From: Candidatus Kaistella beijingensis | GTDB taxonomy: Bacteria; Bacteroidota; Bacteroidia; Flavobacteriales; Weeksellaceae | NCBI RefSeq assembly: GCF_020084865.1 | Contig: NZ_CP071953.1 | Coordinates: forward strand, 434,001-498,000 | Direction of reading: 5' to 3' | Length of the DNA stretch: 64,000 nucleotides | Shown: positions 49,636-59,330 of the stretch, piece by piece | Layout: every line of letters starts with the position of its first letter | Numbering within the stretch: the stretch's first letter is position 1 | Position numbers and translations under genes: made by a program | The notes under the pieces: model-generated | Seen by the model: the letters and a program-made list of their open reading frames with translations, nothing else | What the model was told of the DNA's origin: nothing | The model's database searches: none

Positions 49636-52239
49636 ATGGAAGAACAAGAAAATCACCACGAAGAAACCCTGAAAAAAGTTTCCGGTCTTTACAAAGATTG
49701 GTTTTTAGATTATGCCTCTTATGTAATTTTAGACCGGGCAATTCCCTCGATTTACGACGGATTCAAGCCGGTTCAGCGTAGAATTATGCATTCGATGCGT
49801 GAGTTGGAAGACGGCCGTTACAACAAAGTAGCGAACATTGTAGGAAATACGATGAAGTATCATCCGCACGGAGACGCTTCAATCACCGATGCAATGGTGC
49901 AAATTGGTCAAAAAGAACTTTTAATTGATACTCAAGGAAACTGGGGAAACATTTACACCGGAGATTCTGCGGCGGCTGCAAGATATATTGAAGCGAGATT
50001 GACGCCTTTCGCTTTGGAAGTGGTTTTCAACCCGAAAACTACAGATTGGGCAAAGTCTTATGACGGCAGAAATAACGAGCCAATTGATTTGCCTGTAAAA
50101 TTCCCACTGCTTCTTGCATCAGGAGTTGAAGGAATTGGGGTTGGACTTTCCACGAAGATCATGCCGCACAATTTCAACGAGTTGATTAATGCTTCCATTG
50201 CTTATTTGAAGGGCAAAAAACTTGAGCTTTTTCCTGATTTCTTGACAGGCGGAATGTTGGATGTTTCCAATTACAACGATGGTGAACGTGGCGGAAAAAT
50301 TCGGGCAAGAGCAAGAATTATCCAAAAAGATAAAAATACACTTTGTATTACCGAGCTTCCTTTCGGAAAAAACACGGGAGATTTAATTGATTCCATCATC
50401 AAAGCCAACGAAAAAGGAAAGATTAAAATCAAAAAAATTGAGGACAATACTTCCGACGAAGTTGAAATCAACATCCTTTTAAACAGCGATGTTTCTCCCG
50501 ATAAAACCATCGATGCGCTTTACGCTTTTACGGATTGTGAAATTCCCATTTCTCCGAATGCATGTGTGATTGTGGGCGACAAACCCGAATTTTTATCAGT
50601 ATCTGAAATTCTGAAAAGAAATACGGACCACACCGTTTCTTTGCTTAAAAAAGAATTGGAAATCGAACTTCACGAACTGCAGGAAAGTTGGCATTTTTCG
50701 TCCCTCGAACGAATTTTCATCGAGAACAGAATTTACCACGATATCGAAGAAGTAAAATCTTGGGAAGAAGTTATTTCCACCATTGACAAAGGTTTAAAAC
50801 CACACACCAAACATCTTTTAAGAGCAGTAACTGAAGAAGATATCACCAGATTGACCGAAATCCGAATCAAGAGAATTTCGCGTTTCGACTTGGATAAATT
50901 CAAAGAAAACATCCTCGCTTTAGAAGGAAAAATCGAGCAGGTTAAACATCATTTGGCGAATCTCATTGCTTATGCGATTGATTATTATGCCAACATTCAG
51001 AAAAAATACGGAAAAGGGAAGGAGCGTAAAACCGAACTTCGAATTTTTGACACAATTGATGCGACGAAAGTAGCGGTGGCCAACGAAAAATTTTATGTCA
51101 ACAAAGAAGAAGGTTTCATTGGAACTTCCTTGAGAAAGGATGAATATCTTTTCGACTGTTCCGATATTGACGATATCATTACCTTCCAAAAAGATGGAAC
51201 GATGAAAGTGGTGAAAGTAGAACCAAAAACCTTCATCGGAAAAAATATCGAACACGTCGCAGTATGGAAAAAGAACGATAAACGCACGGTTTACAATATG
51301 ATTTACCGTGAAGGAAGAGACGGTCCTTACTACATGAAACGTTTTTCTGTGACAGGAGTTACCAGAAATACGGATTATAAATTAGCATCCGACAAAAAAG
51401 GTTCAGAAATGCTTTACTTCTCGGCAAATCCAAACGGTGAAGCGGAATTGGTAACGGTTTTGTTAAAACCCAACGCCAGAATCAGAAAAAATAAAATTGA
51501 AATCGATTTCTCTGAATTGGCGATAAAAGGTCGTGATTCCAAAGGAAATTTGGTCACAAAATATGCAGTAAAAAAAGTAGATTTGAAGGAAGAAGGCCAT
51601 TCTACTTTGGCGCCGAGAAAAATTTGGTTTGATGATACGGTTCGTCGCTTAAACGCAGATGCACGCGGAACCTTGCTCGGAACCTTCAAAGGGGACGATA
51701 AAATTTTGACCATCAATCCACACGGTGAAGCGAAATTGGTTTCTTTCGATTTGATGAACCGTTTCGATGACGAATATTTAATCCTCGAAAAATGGAATCC
51801 TGAACAACCGATTACCTGCATTTATTTTGATGGAGATAAAGGAATTTACTTCATTAAGAGATTTTTGTTGGAAAATACCACCAATGTTCAAAACTTCATG
51901 CCATCGGACCATCCGAAATCGTTTGTAGAAAACGTGATTGTTGCGAATAATTCAATCGCTGAAATTATTTTTGCTAAAGACAAAGGCAAAGAAAAAGAAC
52001 CTGAAACCATCAATATCGACGAGTTCATTTCCGTAAAAGGAATTAAAGCGATTGGAAATCAGTTTATTAAAGACAAAGTAAAATCCATCAACATCATAAT
52101 TCCTGAACCGACCGAAGAAATCAACGAAGGTTTCGATGTGGTGGAATCTACGGAAGGCCACATCAGTTTCATCGATGAAGACGTGAAGGACGAGGATTTT
52201 CCGGAAGAAGGACAGATTGGAAGCTTGTTTGATGAGTAA
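49636..52239 (+). CDS. parC: DNA topoisomerase IV subunit A
   Basis: An 867-residue topoisomerase subunit. Catalytic Tyr lies in the segment GDSAAAARYIEARL; the winged-helix motif is HGDASITDAMVQIGQ and SIYDGFKPVQRRIMHSM stands at the start. The C-terminal third (from about 510) forms the beta-pinwheel, and the last 40 residues are acidic. The second codon ATG (49636) is preferred to the TTG at 49633. Together with ParE it forms a heterotetramer. Confidence 0.94.
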   Translation: MEEQENHHEETLKKVSGLYKDWFLDYASYVILDRAIPSIYDGFKPVQRRIMHSMRELEDGRYNKVANIVGNTMKYHPHGDASITDAMVQIGQKELLIDTQGNWGNIYTGDSAAAARYIEARLTPFALEVVFNPKTTDWAKSYDGRNNEPIDLPVKFPLLLASGVEGIGVGLSTKIMPHNFNELINASIAYLKGKKLELFPDFLTGGMLDVSNYNDGERGGKIRARARIIQKDKNTLCITELPFGKNTGDLIDSIIKANEKGKIKIKKIEDNTSDEVEINILLNSDVSPDKTIDALYAFTDCEIPISPNACVIVGDKPEFLSVSEILKRNTDHTVSLLKKELEIELHELQESWHFSSLERIFIENRIYHDIEEVKSWEEVISTIDKGLKPHTKHLLRAVTEEDITRLTEIRIKRISRFDLDKFKENILALEGKIEQVKHHLANLIAYAIDYYANIQKKYGKGKERKTELRIFDTIDATKVAVANEKFYVNKEEGFIGTSLRKDEYLFDCSDIDDIITFQKDGTMKVVKVEPKTFIGKNIEHVAVWKKNDKRTVYNMIYREGRDGPYYMKRFSVTGVTRNTDYKLASDKKGSEMLYFSANPNGEAELVTVLLKPNARIRKNKIEIDFSELAIKGRDSKGNLVTKYAVKKVDLKEEGHSTLAPRKIWFDDTVRRLNADARGTLLGTFKGDDKILTINPHGEAKLVSFDLMNRFDDEYLILEKWNPEQPITCIYFDGDKGIYFIKRFLLENTTNVQNFMPSDHPKSFVENVIVANNSIAEIIFAKDKGKEKEPETINIDEFISVKGIKAIGNQFIKDKVKSINIIIPEPTEEINEGFDVVESTEGHISFIDEDVKDEDFPEEGQIGSLFDE

Positions 52240-52260
52240 TTTCTGATTAAAATATTTTTG

Positions 52261-52288
52261 AACGCGCCTTTTGGTGCGTTCTTTTTTT
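52261..52288 (+). terminator. Terminator of parC
   Basis: 8-pair hairpin AACGCGCC/GGTGCGTT with loop TTTT (52261-52280), then a T run; it lies between convergent parC and the isoaspartyl peptidase gene. Confidence 0.8.
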
Positions 52289-52291
52289 ATT

Positions 52292-53134
52292 TTATTCAAA
52301 TATTTCAAACTCCTCCCCATCAAAACTTGCAAAAACCATTTTAGGGTAAGAATCTTTGTGAAAAATGTTTCCGTATTTGTCAATTCCAATGGCGCCTGCA
52401 AATCCGTCGATTTCTTTTAACTCAAGAAAAGTTCGGTCGAACGCGTGTTCAATCGTCATTCCATCAGAAACTCGGGTGACAATTTTTGCGGCGGTTGCGT
52501 TGCTTACGATGTCTTCGCCAACTCCGGTGCAACTAACGGCGCAATGTTGATTGGCGTAATTGCCGGCAACGGTTGCAGAATCGGAGATTCTTCCCACCAA
52601 TTCAAAACCTTTTCCACCTGTGGAAGTTGCTGCGGCTAAATTTCCATGAGCATCGATCGCCACACAACCAACCGTTCCTTTCCCGCCGTTTTTTAATTTT
52701 TCTTCGTATTCTTTTCTACGTTGTGGAATCTCCGTTGAAAAATCTTGGAAACCATATTCTGTGGCGTATTTTTTCGCACCATTTCCGCCCAAAACTCGAT
52801 CATCTTCTTTCATCAAAACTTGGGCAACTTCAATCGGATTTTTTACATTTTCGATATTAATCACACCCGAAAACTTTTGAGTTTCGCCATTCATCAAAGA
52901 AGCACTCATCCTGATTTTCCCGTCGCTTTGAATTTGAGAACCAATTCCTGCATTGAAAAGCGAATCATCTTCCAACAAAGAAACTGCATAAACCACTGTT
53001 TCTTCCGCAGAATGATTTTTCAAAAAGTCGAAAGCTTTTGAAGCGATTTCTTTCAAGGAATTTTGTTTGGCAACCTTCACTTCGTGGCTTTGGTCGCTTT
53101 CGGAAAAAAATCCACCGTGGATGATTAGTTTCAT
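52292..53134 (-). CDS. iaaA: Isoaspartyl peptidase / L-asparaginase (Ntn hydrolase)
   Basis: A 280-residue precursor that self-cleaves in front of the nucleophile Thr154 (GGKGTVGCVAID), leaving alpha and beta subunits. Other motifs: HGGFFSE at the N-terminus, SLFNAGIGSQIQ, and STGGKGFELVGRISDS. It hydrolyses beta-aspartyl dipeptides. Next to cyanophycinase and cyanophycin synthetase its probable substrate is beta-Asp-Arg, giving Asp and Arg. ATG at 53134 preferred to TTG at 53137. About 130 bases separate it from the cyanophycinase gene. Confidence 0.9.
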   Translation of the reverse strand: MKLIIHGGFFSESDQSHEVKVAKQNSLKEIASKAFDFLKNHSAEETVVYAVSLLEDDSLFNAGIGSQIQSDGKIRMSASLMNGETQKFSGVINIENVKNPIEVAQVLMKEDDRVLGGNGAKKYATEYGFQDFSTEIPQRRKEYEEKLKNGGKGTVGCVAIDAHGNLAAATSTGGKGFELVGRISDSATVAGNYANQHCAVSCTGVGEDIVSNATAAKIVTRVSDGMTIEHAFDRTFLELKEIDGFAGAIGIDKYGNIFHKDSYPKMVFASFDGEEFEIFE

Positions 53135-53193
53135 CAAAGAATTTATTTAGGTTTAAAGTTTAAGGTTTCAAGTTCCAGGTTTCAAGTTTCAAA

Positions 53194-53241
53194 AATTCAC
53201 AATTTACTTCCGAAGCAAAATTCATTGCGAAGCAAATTCAC
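53194..53241 (+). repeat. AATTCAC/GCGAAGC dispersed repeat, double unit
   Basis: AATTCACAATTTACTTCCG, AAGCAAAATTC, ATTGCGAAGCAAATTCACT: two related units in a row. Related to 10147-10177 and 60558-60589. It lies between the isoaspartyl peptidase and cyanophycinase genes. Confidence 0.5.
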
Positions 53242-53273
53242 TTTTATCTTTTGCCTTGTATATTGTTTCTTTT

Positions 53274-54158
53274 TTACGTTTGTGGAATCGGGCTATACTG
53301 CGAATTCACAATCGTTAAATCTTTAGTTTTCAAGTCGAAATGGTCGTTTTGCGACATCACATGCACAATCAAATTGTCAATAGAAATCGGCTCTCCAAGT
53401 TGAATGTTGGTTAAATTGGTGTCCTTAATAAATCTACCGTCCACCAAAATCACGAGTCCGGAACCAATGGCGGTCATCACGTCATCTTTTATGAAAAGTC
53501 CGGTATCTTCACCAAGTCCTATTCCCAAAGTTCGCGGATTGTTGACTACTGCCTGAAAAAGTCTTCCAATTCTTCCACGTTGCACGAAATGCGTATCAAC
53601 AATAACATTTTCAATAAATCCTAAACCTTGTGTGGTTTTAATTTCGCCTTTCAAAAGCGCTTCGCTGCTCGAACCTTGATAAATCATATTTTCCGAAGCG
53701 GCGGCTGCACCTGCAGAAGTTCCTGCGTAAATAAAATCCTGTTCCTGATATTTTAGAAGAATGGCATCATGAAATCTTGTTCCACCCAAAATCGAAGTCA
53801 AGCGAAGTTGATCACCACCGGTCAACATTATCACATCTGCGGCATTTGCTCTTGCCACCATTGCGTCTGAATTAGCCTGTTCACGGTTTTGAATATCCAA
53901 AATATTGACATTTTTCGCACCCAAAAACTCGAACGCCTTCTTGTATTCAGGTCCAACAATTTGGGGAATTTGTGAGGCAGTGGTAATAATTTCGATGACA
54001 GAATCTTCCTTCAGTTTGGATTCGTTGATGATTTTTCTTAAGATTCCTCTTTCAAAAAAATTGAGGTTTTTCTCGACATTGTTATCGTAATCGGTCTCCG
54101 CAAAACTGCCTTTGTTTACGGCACCGCCGATGATCATTAATTTTCCGGCTGGTCTCAT
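53274..54158 (-). CDS. cphB: Cyanophycinase
   Basis: A 294-residue serine hydrolase of the peptidase S51 type. The nucleophile is Ser148 in YAGTSAGAAAAS, with GKLMIIGGAVNKGSF at the N-terminus and LTGGDQLRLTSIL before it. It cleaves cyanophycin to beta-Asp-Arg dipeptides, probably in the cytosol since no signal peptide is seen. The start at 54158 follows a -7 box by only 6 bases. It is divergent from cphA. Confidence 0.9.
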   Translation of the reverse strand: MRPAGKLMIIGGAVNKGSFAETDYDNNVEKNLNFFERGILRKIINESKLKEDSVIEIITTASQIPQIVGPEYKKAFEFLGAKNVNILDIQNREQANSDAMVARANAADVIMLTGGDQLRLTSILGGTRFHDAILLKYQEQDFIYAGTSAGAAAASENMIYQGSSSEALLKGEIKTTQGLGFIENVIVDTHFVQRGRIGRLFQAVVNNPRTLGIGLGEDTGLFIKDDVMTAIGSGLVILVDGRFIKDTNLTNIQLGEPISIDNLIVHVMSQNDHFDLKTKDLTIVNSQYSPIPQT

Positions 54159-54164
54159 ATATTG

Positions 54165-54172
54165 CAAATTTA
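54165..54172 (-). promoter_or_regulatory. -7 box directly upstream of the cyanophycinase ATG
   Basis: TAAATTTG on the minus strand, separated from the ATG (54158) by 6 bases (CAATAT), so the mRNA should be leaderless or almost so. Confidence 0.5.
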
Positions 54173-54304
54173 AAAAAATTATTAAATGATGTTAAAATCT
54201 TTACCAATAAAATTGAATTCATTTTCAACAATGAAAATTTTTAATCAGTTGCAGAAATCATTCAGAAAATCAAATATTTTGTCGGAATTGTTAAGCTTTT
54301 CTAT

Positions 54305-54312
54305 TATCTTTG
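54305..54312 (+). promoter_or_regulatory. -7 box of cphA
   Basis: TATCTTTG matches TAnnTTTG; the transcript would have a leader of about 40 bases. Confidence 0.6.
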
Positions 54313-54357
54313 GTTATAGAATAAATTTAAAAGTTTAAAAAAACGTCCATTAACTAT

Positions 54358-56985
54358 ATGAAAATCGAAAAAATACAGGTTTTAAGAGGTCCGAATATTT
54401 GGAGCATCCGCAGAAAAAAATTGATTCAGATGCGTTTAGATCTTGAAGAAGTTGAACATCAACCCACCAATAAAATTCCAGGATTTAGAGAAAGATTGGA
54501 AAAATTGATTCCTTCTTTGATTACGCACCGCTGTTCGGAAGGTGTTGAAGGTGGTTTCTTCCAACGTGTGGAAATGGGGACGTGGATGGGACACGTCATT
54601 GAACACATTGCCCTGGAAATTCAAACTTTGGCGGGAATGGACACCGGTTTCGGAAGAACCCGGGAAACCAAAACACCTGGAGTTTACAACGTGGTTTTCT
54701 CCTATATCGAAGAAAATTCCGGAGTTTACACTGCGGAACAATCAGTGGAAATCGCACAATGCTTAATTGATGGAACGGATTATGACATAGATGCTTGCAT
54801 TAAGCGTTTGAAAGAAATTCGGGAACGTGAAAGACTTGGACCTTCAACCGGAAGTATCGTGGAAGAAGCTGTTGCGAGAAACATTCCGTGGATTCGATTG
54901 GGGAAAAATTCTTTGGTTCAATTGGGATATGGCGTAAATCAGCAACGGTTTCAGGCGACAATTACGGGTAATACAAGTTCCATCGCGGTTGATATTGCGT
55001 GCAACAAAGAACTCACGAAAAAAATGTTGGACGATGCCGCAATTCCCGTTCCGACCGGAGATTTGGTGGTGGATGAAGAAGACTTGGAAAGAGTAATTAG
55101 AAAAATCGGCTATCCCATTGTGCTGAAACCGCTCGATGGAAACCACGGAAGAGGTCAATCCATCAACGTAAACGATTGGGAAACAGCGAAAATAGGTTTG
55201 CAACATGCACAAACCGTCTCAAGAAAAGTGATTGTCGAAAGATATGTTACAGGCTACGATTTCAGAGTTTTGGTTATAAATCATAAAATGGTTGCTGCTG
55301 CGAGAAGAGTTCCAGCAAATGTTGTAGGAGACGGCGAAATGAACATTCAACAACTGATCGATAAAGAAAATCTCGACCCAAGAAGAGGTTATGGTCATGA
55401 AAATGTTTTAACCGAAATCTTGGTGGATAAAGACACGAACGAACTTTTAGAAAAACTTAATTACACTTTAGAAAGCGTACCCCAAAAAGGAGAAATCGTA
55501 TATTTAAAATCTACGGCAAATCTTTCTACTGGGGGAACCTCGATTGATGTGACCGACATGATTCACCCCGAAAATGTCACCATGTGCGAAAGGGTTTCAA
55601 AAATAATTGGACTTGATGTTTGCGGAATCGACATCATGGCGGAAAATCTTACGCAACCCTTAAAAGAAAGTGGCGGTGCGATTTTGGAAGTCAACGCAGC
55701 TCCCGGATTTAGAATGCACCTCGCTCCAAGTGAAGGTTTGCCGAGAAACGTTGCCGCTCCTGTTGTCGATATGCTTTATCCACAAGGAAAACCGGTGAGA
55801 ATCCCAATCATCGCTGTAACCGGAACCAACGGCAAAACAACCACGACAAGATTAATCGCACACATTGTAAAAAATAACGGTTATCGAGTAGGTTTCACCA
55901 CTTCTGATGGAATTTACATTCAGAATACCATGCTTACAAAAGGTGATACAACCGGACCAATTTCCGCTGAATTTGTTCTGAAAGATCCAACGGTGGAATT
56001 TGCCGTTTTGGAAACTGCAAGAGGTGGAATTTTGCGTTCAGGATTGGGTTTCAGTTATTGCGACATCGGTGTTTTGACGAATATTAAAGAAGACCATTTA
56101 GGTTTGAGCGACATCCACAATTTGAAGGATTTAACGCGTGTAAAAAGAGTTGTTCTCGATTCCGTAAAAAAAGACGGGTGGAGTGTTTTGAATGCAGACG
56201 ACGACTATTCCATGAGATTGATGCCGGAATTGGATTCCAAAGTCGCACTCTTTAGTTTGGATGAAAACAATCCACACATCAAAAAATTCGCGAAAGAGGG
56301 AAAAATTACCTGTGTTTACGAAGATGGTTTCATCACCATTAAAAAAGGCGACTGGAAAATTCGTGTTGCTAAAGCTCACAACATTCCAATCACAATGGAA
56401 GGAAAGGCGAAATTTATGATTTCCAATGTTTTGGCGGCAAGTTTGGCGACTTACCTTTATGGGTTTGAGATTGAGGATATTTCAAATTCATTGCGAACTT
56501 TTATTCCGAGTGCACAATTAACTCCGGGAAGACTGAATATTTTTAAATTTAAGAATTTCAAGGTTCTGATTGATTTCGCACACAATCCTGCAGGTTATGA
56601 AGCCATAGAAGATTATCTGAAAAATGTGGAAGCATCCAAAAAAATTGGAATTATTGCCGGTGTAGGAGATCGAAGAGATGAAGACATCAAAGAATGCGGA
56701 AGGATTGCTGGAAGAATGTTCGATTATGTGATTATTCGTAACGAGAAGCACTTGCGTGGCAGAACTGAAGAAGAAATCAACGGCCTTATTATTTCTGGAA
56801 TGCAGGAATCGGGTAGTGCGGTGAATTATGAAATTATTCCAAAAGAAATTGAAGCCTTGAAGCACGCAATGAGCATGGCGGAAGAAGGAACCTTTATCAC
56901 TGCACTTTCCGACGTAGTTTCTAATGCAATCGACTTGGTTCAGGAATATCAGAACAAGGAGCTTTTAGAGGAAGGTAAACTTTAA
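54358..56985 (+). CDS. cphA: Cyanophycin synthetase
   Basis: An 875-residue enzyme that builds multi-L-arginyl-poly-L-aspartate without ribosomes. Order of domains: N-terminal domain (1-160), ATP-grasp (about 215-470; RVRA-type motif replaced by AARRVPANVVGDG, ending EVNAAPGFRMHL), and Mur-ligase-like C-terminal half with P-loop GTNGKTTTT (about 488-496), FAHNPAGYEA and GDRRDEDI. One half adds Asp, the other Arg. Its length is close to that of cyanobacterial CphA. Divergent to cphB and next to the isoaspartyl peptidase, which completes a storage and recovery pathway. Confidence 0.93.
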   Translation: MKIEKIQVLRGPNIWSIRRKKLIQMRLDLEEVEHQPTNKIPGFRERLEKLIPSLITHRCSEGVEGGFFQRVEMGTWMGHVIEHIALEIQTLAGMDTGFGRTRETKTPGVYNVVFSYIEENSGVYTAEQSVEIAQCLIDGTDYDIDACIKRLKEIRERERLGPSTGSIVEEAVARNIPWIRLGKNSLVQLGYGVNQQRFQATITGNTSSIAVDIACNKELTKKMLDDAAIPVPTGDLVVDEEDLERVIRKIGYPIVLKPLDGNHGRGQSINVNDWETAKIGLQHAQTVSRKVIVERYVTGYDFRVLVINHKMVAAARRVPANVVGDGEMNIQQLIDKENLDPRRGYGHENVLTEILVDKDTNELLEKLNYTLESVPQKGEIVYLKSTANLSTGGTSIDVTDMIHPENVTMCERVSKIIGLDVCGIDIMAENLTQPLKESGGAILEVNAAPGFRMHLAPSEGLPRNVAAPVVDMLYPQGKPVRIPIIAVTGTNGKTTTTRLIAHIVKNNGYRVGFTTSDGIYIQNTMLTKGDTTGPISAEFVLKDPTVEFAVLETARGGILRSGLGFSYCDIGVLTNIKEDHLGLSDIHNLKDLTRVKRVVLDSVKKDGWSVLNADDDYSMRLMPELDSKVALFSLDENNPHIKKFAKEGKITCVYEDGFITIKKGDWKIRVAKAHNIPITMEGKAKFMISNVLAASLATYLYGFEIEDISNSLRTFIPSAQLTPGRLNIFKFKNFKVLIDFAHNPAGYEAIEDYLKNVEASKKIGIIAGVGDRRDEDIKECGRIAGRMFDYVIIRNEKHLRGRTEEEINGLIISGMQESGSAVNYEIIPKEIEALKHAMSMAEEGTFITALSDVVSNAIDLVQEYQNKELLEEGKL

Positions 56986-57005
56986 TAAGCAATACTTAAA
57001 TTATA

Positions 57006-57034
57006 AAAAAACCGTTCAAATCGAACGGTTTTTT
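57006..57034. terminator. Bidirectional terminator between cphA and rpe
   Basis: AAAAAACCGTTC/GAACGGTTTTTT hairpin with a five-base loop, A/T runs on both sides, between convergent genes. Confidence 0.85.
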
Positions 57035-57037
57035 CTA

Positions 57038-57688
57038 TTATATTTTTAAAAGTTCGATGGTCCTCTCCGGGTTTTCGGATGAAAAAACTGCGTTTCCGGC
57101 AACCAAAACATCGGCTCCGGCTTCGAAAAGTTTTCCCGCATTGTCCAAATTCACACCGCCATCAACTTGAATTAAAGCGGTTGAGTTATTAGAAATGATC
57201 AAGTCTTTAGTTTCAGCGATTTTTTTGTAGGTATTTTCAATGAATTTCTGTCCGCCAAAACCGGGATTCACGCTCATCAATAAAACCAAATCAACATCCG
57301 CAATAATATCTTCCAACATGAGAACTGGAGTTGAAGGATTGAGAACTAATCCTGCTTTCGCACCTTTATCCTGAATCAAATTAATAGTTCGGTGAAGATG
57401 AACACACGCTTCGTAATGCACAGAAACCAAATCCGCTCCGTGATTGATAAATTCTTCTACATATTTTTCTGGTTCAACGATCATTAAATGTACATCCACA
57501 AATTTTTTGGAAAACTTCTTAACCGTTTTCATCACGGGAAATCCGAAGGAAATATTGGGAACAAATCTTCCGTCCATCACATCTACATGCAGCCAATCAG
57601 CTTGCGAAAGGTTGAGCATTTCGATATCTCTTTCCAAATTCCCGAAATCCGCAGAAAGCAGGGAAGGAGCGATGAGTTTTGTTTTCAT
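57038..57688 (-). CDS. rpe: Ribulose-phosphate 3-epimerase
   Basis: A 216-residue TIM-barrel enzyme that interconverts ribulose-5-phosphate and xylulose-5-phosphate. Signatures: APSLLSADFGNLERD at the N-terminus, LHVDVMDGRFVPNISFG, VDVHLMI, LLMSVNPGFGGQ and the phosphate-binding VDGGVN. The ATG at 57688 is used; an upstream GTG (57802) would overlap the NTF2-like gene. It lies 20 bases downstream of that gene. Confidence 0.95.
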   Translation of the reverse strand: MKTKLIAPSLLSADFGNLERDIEMLNLSQADWLHVDVMDGRFVPNISFGFPVMKTVKKFSKKFVDVHLMIVEPEKYVEEFINHGADLVSVHYEACVHLHRTINLIQDKGAKAGLVLNPSTPVLMLEDIIADVDLVLLMSVNPGFGGQKFIENTYKKIAETKDLIISNNSTALIQVDGGVNLDNAGKLFEAGADVLVAGNAVFSSENPERTIELLKI

Positions 57689-57707
57689 TTTTTTACTTTG
57701 TTTATTT

Positions 57708-58175
57708 CTACTTTTTCTGATCTTTAAAATATTTTTTTCCAATTTCTTCGGAGCAGTCAGTTCCTGAATCAAGCGATAGTTTCCAGTTTCCTTTTTCATC
57801 ACGCTTCCAAATGCTTACATAATAGGAATATGAAGTTTCCGTTTTTCCGTTCACCTCATAAGTAGCCTTCCCAACTCCATACGTATAACCCATATCGTTG
57901 GATTTAGAAACTTCTGCCTTCAGTGGAATCCAGTCCAAAGATTTTAATTTGGAAAAATTTTCAATGCTCTTGTCTCGATCAGTAATGATTCCGGCTTTAT
58001 AAGAGAATGTTGTAGTATTTGTAGCCAAATACGTTTCGAAAGCAGTTTTCACCCCTTTGTCTCGGGATAGTTTTGCAAAACTTTCGTCGGACTTTAAAAG
58101 TTGTTTCTCCGCCTTAGTTTGTGCAAAGAACCACACATTCATAAAAATGAACAGCAAAGCGAAATGGGTTTTCAT
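57708..58175 (-). CDS. Secreted NTF2-like (DUF4440/SnoaL type) protein
   Basis: A 155-residue protein with signal peptide (1-18, FFAQ) and a small alpha+beta domain: SDESFAKLSRDKGVKTAFETY, DWIPLKAEVSKSNDMGYTYG, KRDEKGNWKLSLD at the end. The pattern is that of NTF2-like DUF4440 proteins, which have a cone-shaped pocket, but no active-site residues stand out. Role unknown. It probably shares a transcript with rpe. Confidence 0.78.
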   Translation of the reverse strand: MKTHFALLFIFMNVWFFAQTKAEKQLLKSDESFAKLSRDKGVKTAFETYLATNTTTFSYKAGIITDRDKSIENFSKLKSLDWIPLKAEVSKSNDMGYTYGVGKATYEVNGKTETSYSYYVSIWKRDEKGNWKLSLDSGTDCSEEIGKKYFKDQKK

Positions 58176-58197
58176 AGGGTTGCGGTTTTAAGTTTAT

Positions 58198-59274
58198 TTA
58201 GTGGTACTTCAAATTCATGGTTGGTTTTATTTTCAATAAAGTTTCATAAATCAGCTGAATCACATTGGACACATCTTCCTTGGAAACCATTTCCACCGTT
58301 GTGTGCATATAACGCAGCGGAAGCGAAATCAGTGCAGAAGGAGTTCCGCCGTTGGAATGTGCAAAAGCATCGGTATCGGTTCCTGTTGCTCTACTTGCAG
58401 CCGCTCTTTGAAAAGGAATTTTTTTGGTTTTTGCCGTTTCAACGATCAGTTCGCGCAAATTGTGATGAATACTTGGTGCGTAGAAAATTACGGGACCATT
58501 ACCACATTTTTGATCACCTTCCTTTTTCTTTTCAATCATGGGAGTTGTGGTGTCGTGTGTGACATCAGTAATAATCGCAATATTCGGTTTAATAGTGTCT
58601 GCAATCATATCCGCTCCGTAAAGTCCAACCTCCTCTTGAACAGAATTGGTAATGTACAAACCAAATGGAAGTTTCTTTTTATTTTCCTTTAAAAGCCGTG
58701 CAACTTCGGCAATCATAAACCCGCCGATTCGGTTGTCTAAAGCTCGACACACAAAATATCGGTCATTCAGTTCGAAAAATTCATCAGGATAAGTAATCAT
58801 GGTTCCCACGAAAATTCCCAAATCTTCCACTTCTTTTTTGGAAGTCGCGCCGCAATCGATGAAAATATTTTCAATTTTTGGGGTGGTTTCTTTTTCAGCA
58901 CCGATTCTCGTATGAATTGCAGGCCAACCGAAAACACCTTTCACGATTCCTTTTTCGCCGTGAATATTGACCACTTTTGAAGGGGCAATCATTTGGTCTG
59001 AACCGCCGTTTCGAATGACGTAAATTAGGCCATCATCGGTGATATAATTCACGTACCAAGAAATTTCATCGGCGTGTGCTTCAATAACGACCTTAAATTC
59101 AGCTTCAGGATTAATGATTCCATAGCAAGTTCCGTAATGATCAAACTGTATTGTATCGACATAAGGTTTGATGTAATTCATCCACACTTTTTGCCCGTTG
59201 TGTTCGTAACCTGTTGGAGATGCGGTATTTAAATATTCTTCTAAAAATTTTAGGGATTTTTTTTCAAATTTCAT
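58198..59274 (-). CDS. M42 family metallo-aminopeptidase
   Basis: A 358-residue cytosolic zinc peptidase. Motifs of M42: VIEAHADEISWYV (first metal His and catalytic Asp), RALDNRIGGFMIAEV, NSVQEEVGLYGADM (bridging Glu-Glu) and TDVTHDTTTP. The segment SIHHNLRELIVETAK ends the metal set. The family removes N-terminal residues from short peptides. It is transcribed away from the DUF4294 gene. Confidence 0.92.
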   Translation of the reverse strand: MKFEKKSLKFLEEYLNTASPTGYEHNGQKVWMNYIKPYVDTIQFDHYGTCYGIINPEAEFKVVIEAHADEISWYVNYITDDGLIYVIRNGGSDQMIAPSKVVNIHGEKGIVKGVFGWPAIHTRIGAEKETTPKIENIFIDCGATSKKEVEDLGIFVGTMITYPDEFFELNDRYFVCRALDNRIGGFMIAEVARLLKENKKKLPFGLYITNSVQEEVGLYGADMIADTIKPNIAIITDVTHDTTTPMIEKKKEGDQKCGNGPVIFYAPSIHHNLRELIVETAKTKKIPFQRAAASRATGTDTDAFAHSNGGTPSALISLPLRYMHTTVEMVSKEDVSNVIQLIYETLLKIKPTMNLKYH

Positions 59275-59330
59275 GTAAAAGGGAATGAATTTTGTTAAAA
59301 TTTTGTTTGATTTAATTGGAAGTAAAAGTA

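Noticed and set aside
57689..57802. Longer rpe start at a GTG codon
   Set aside because: It would overlap the 3' end of the NTF2-like gene and adds a basic tail not found in the epimerase family.
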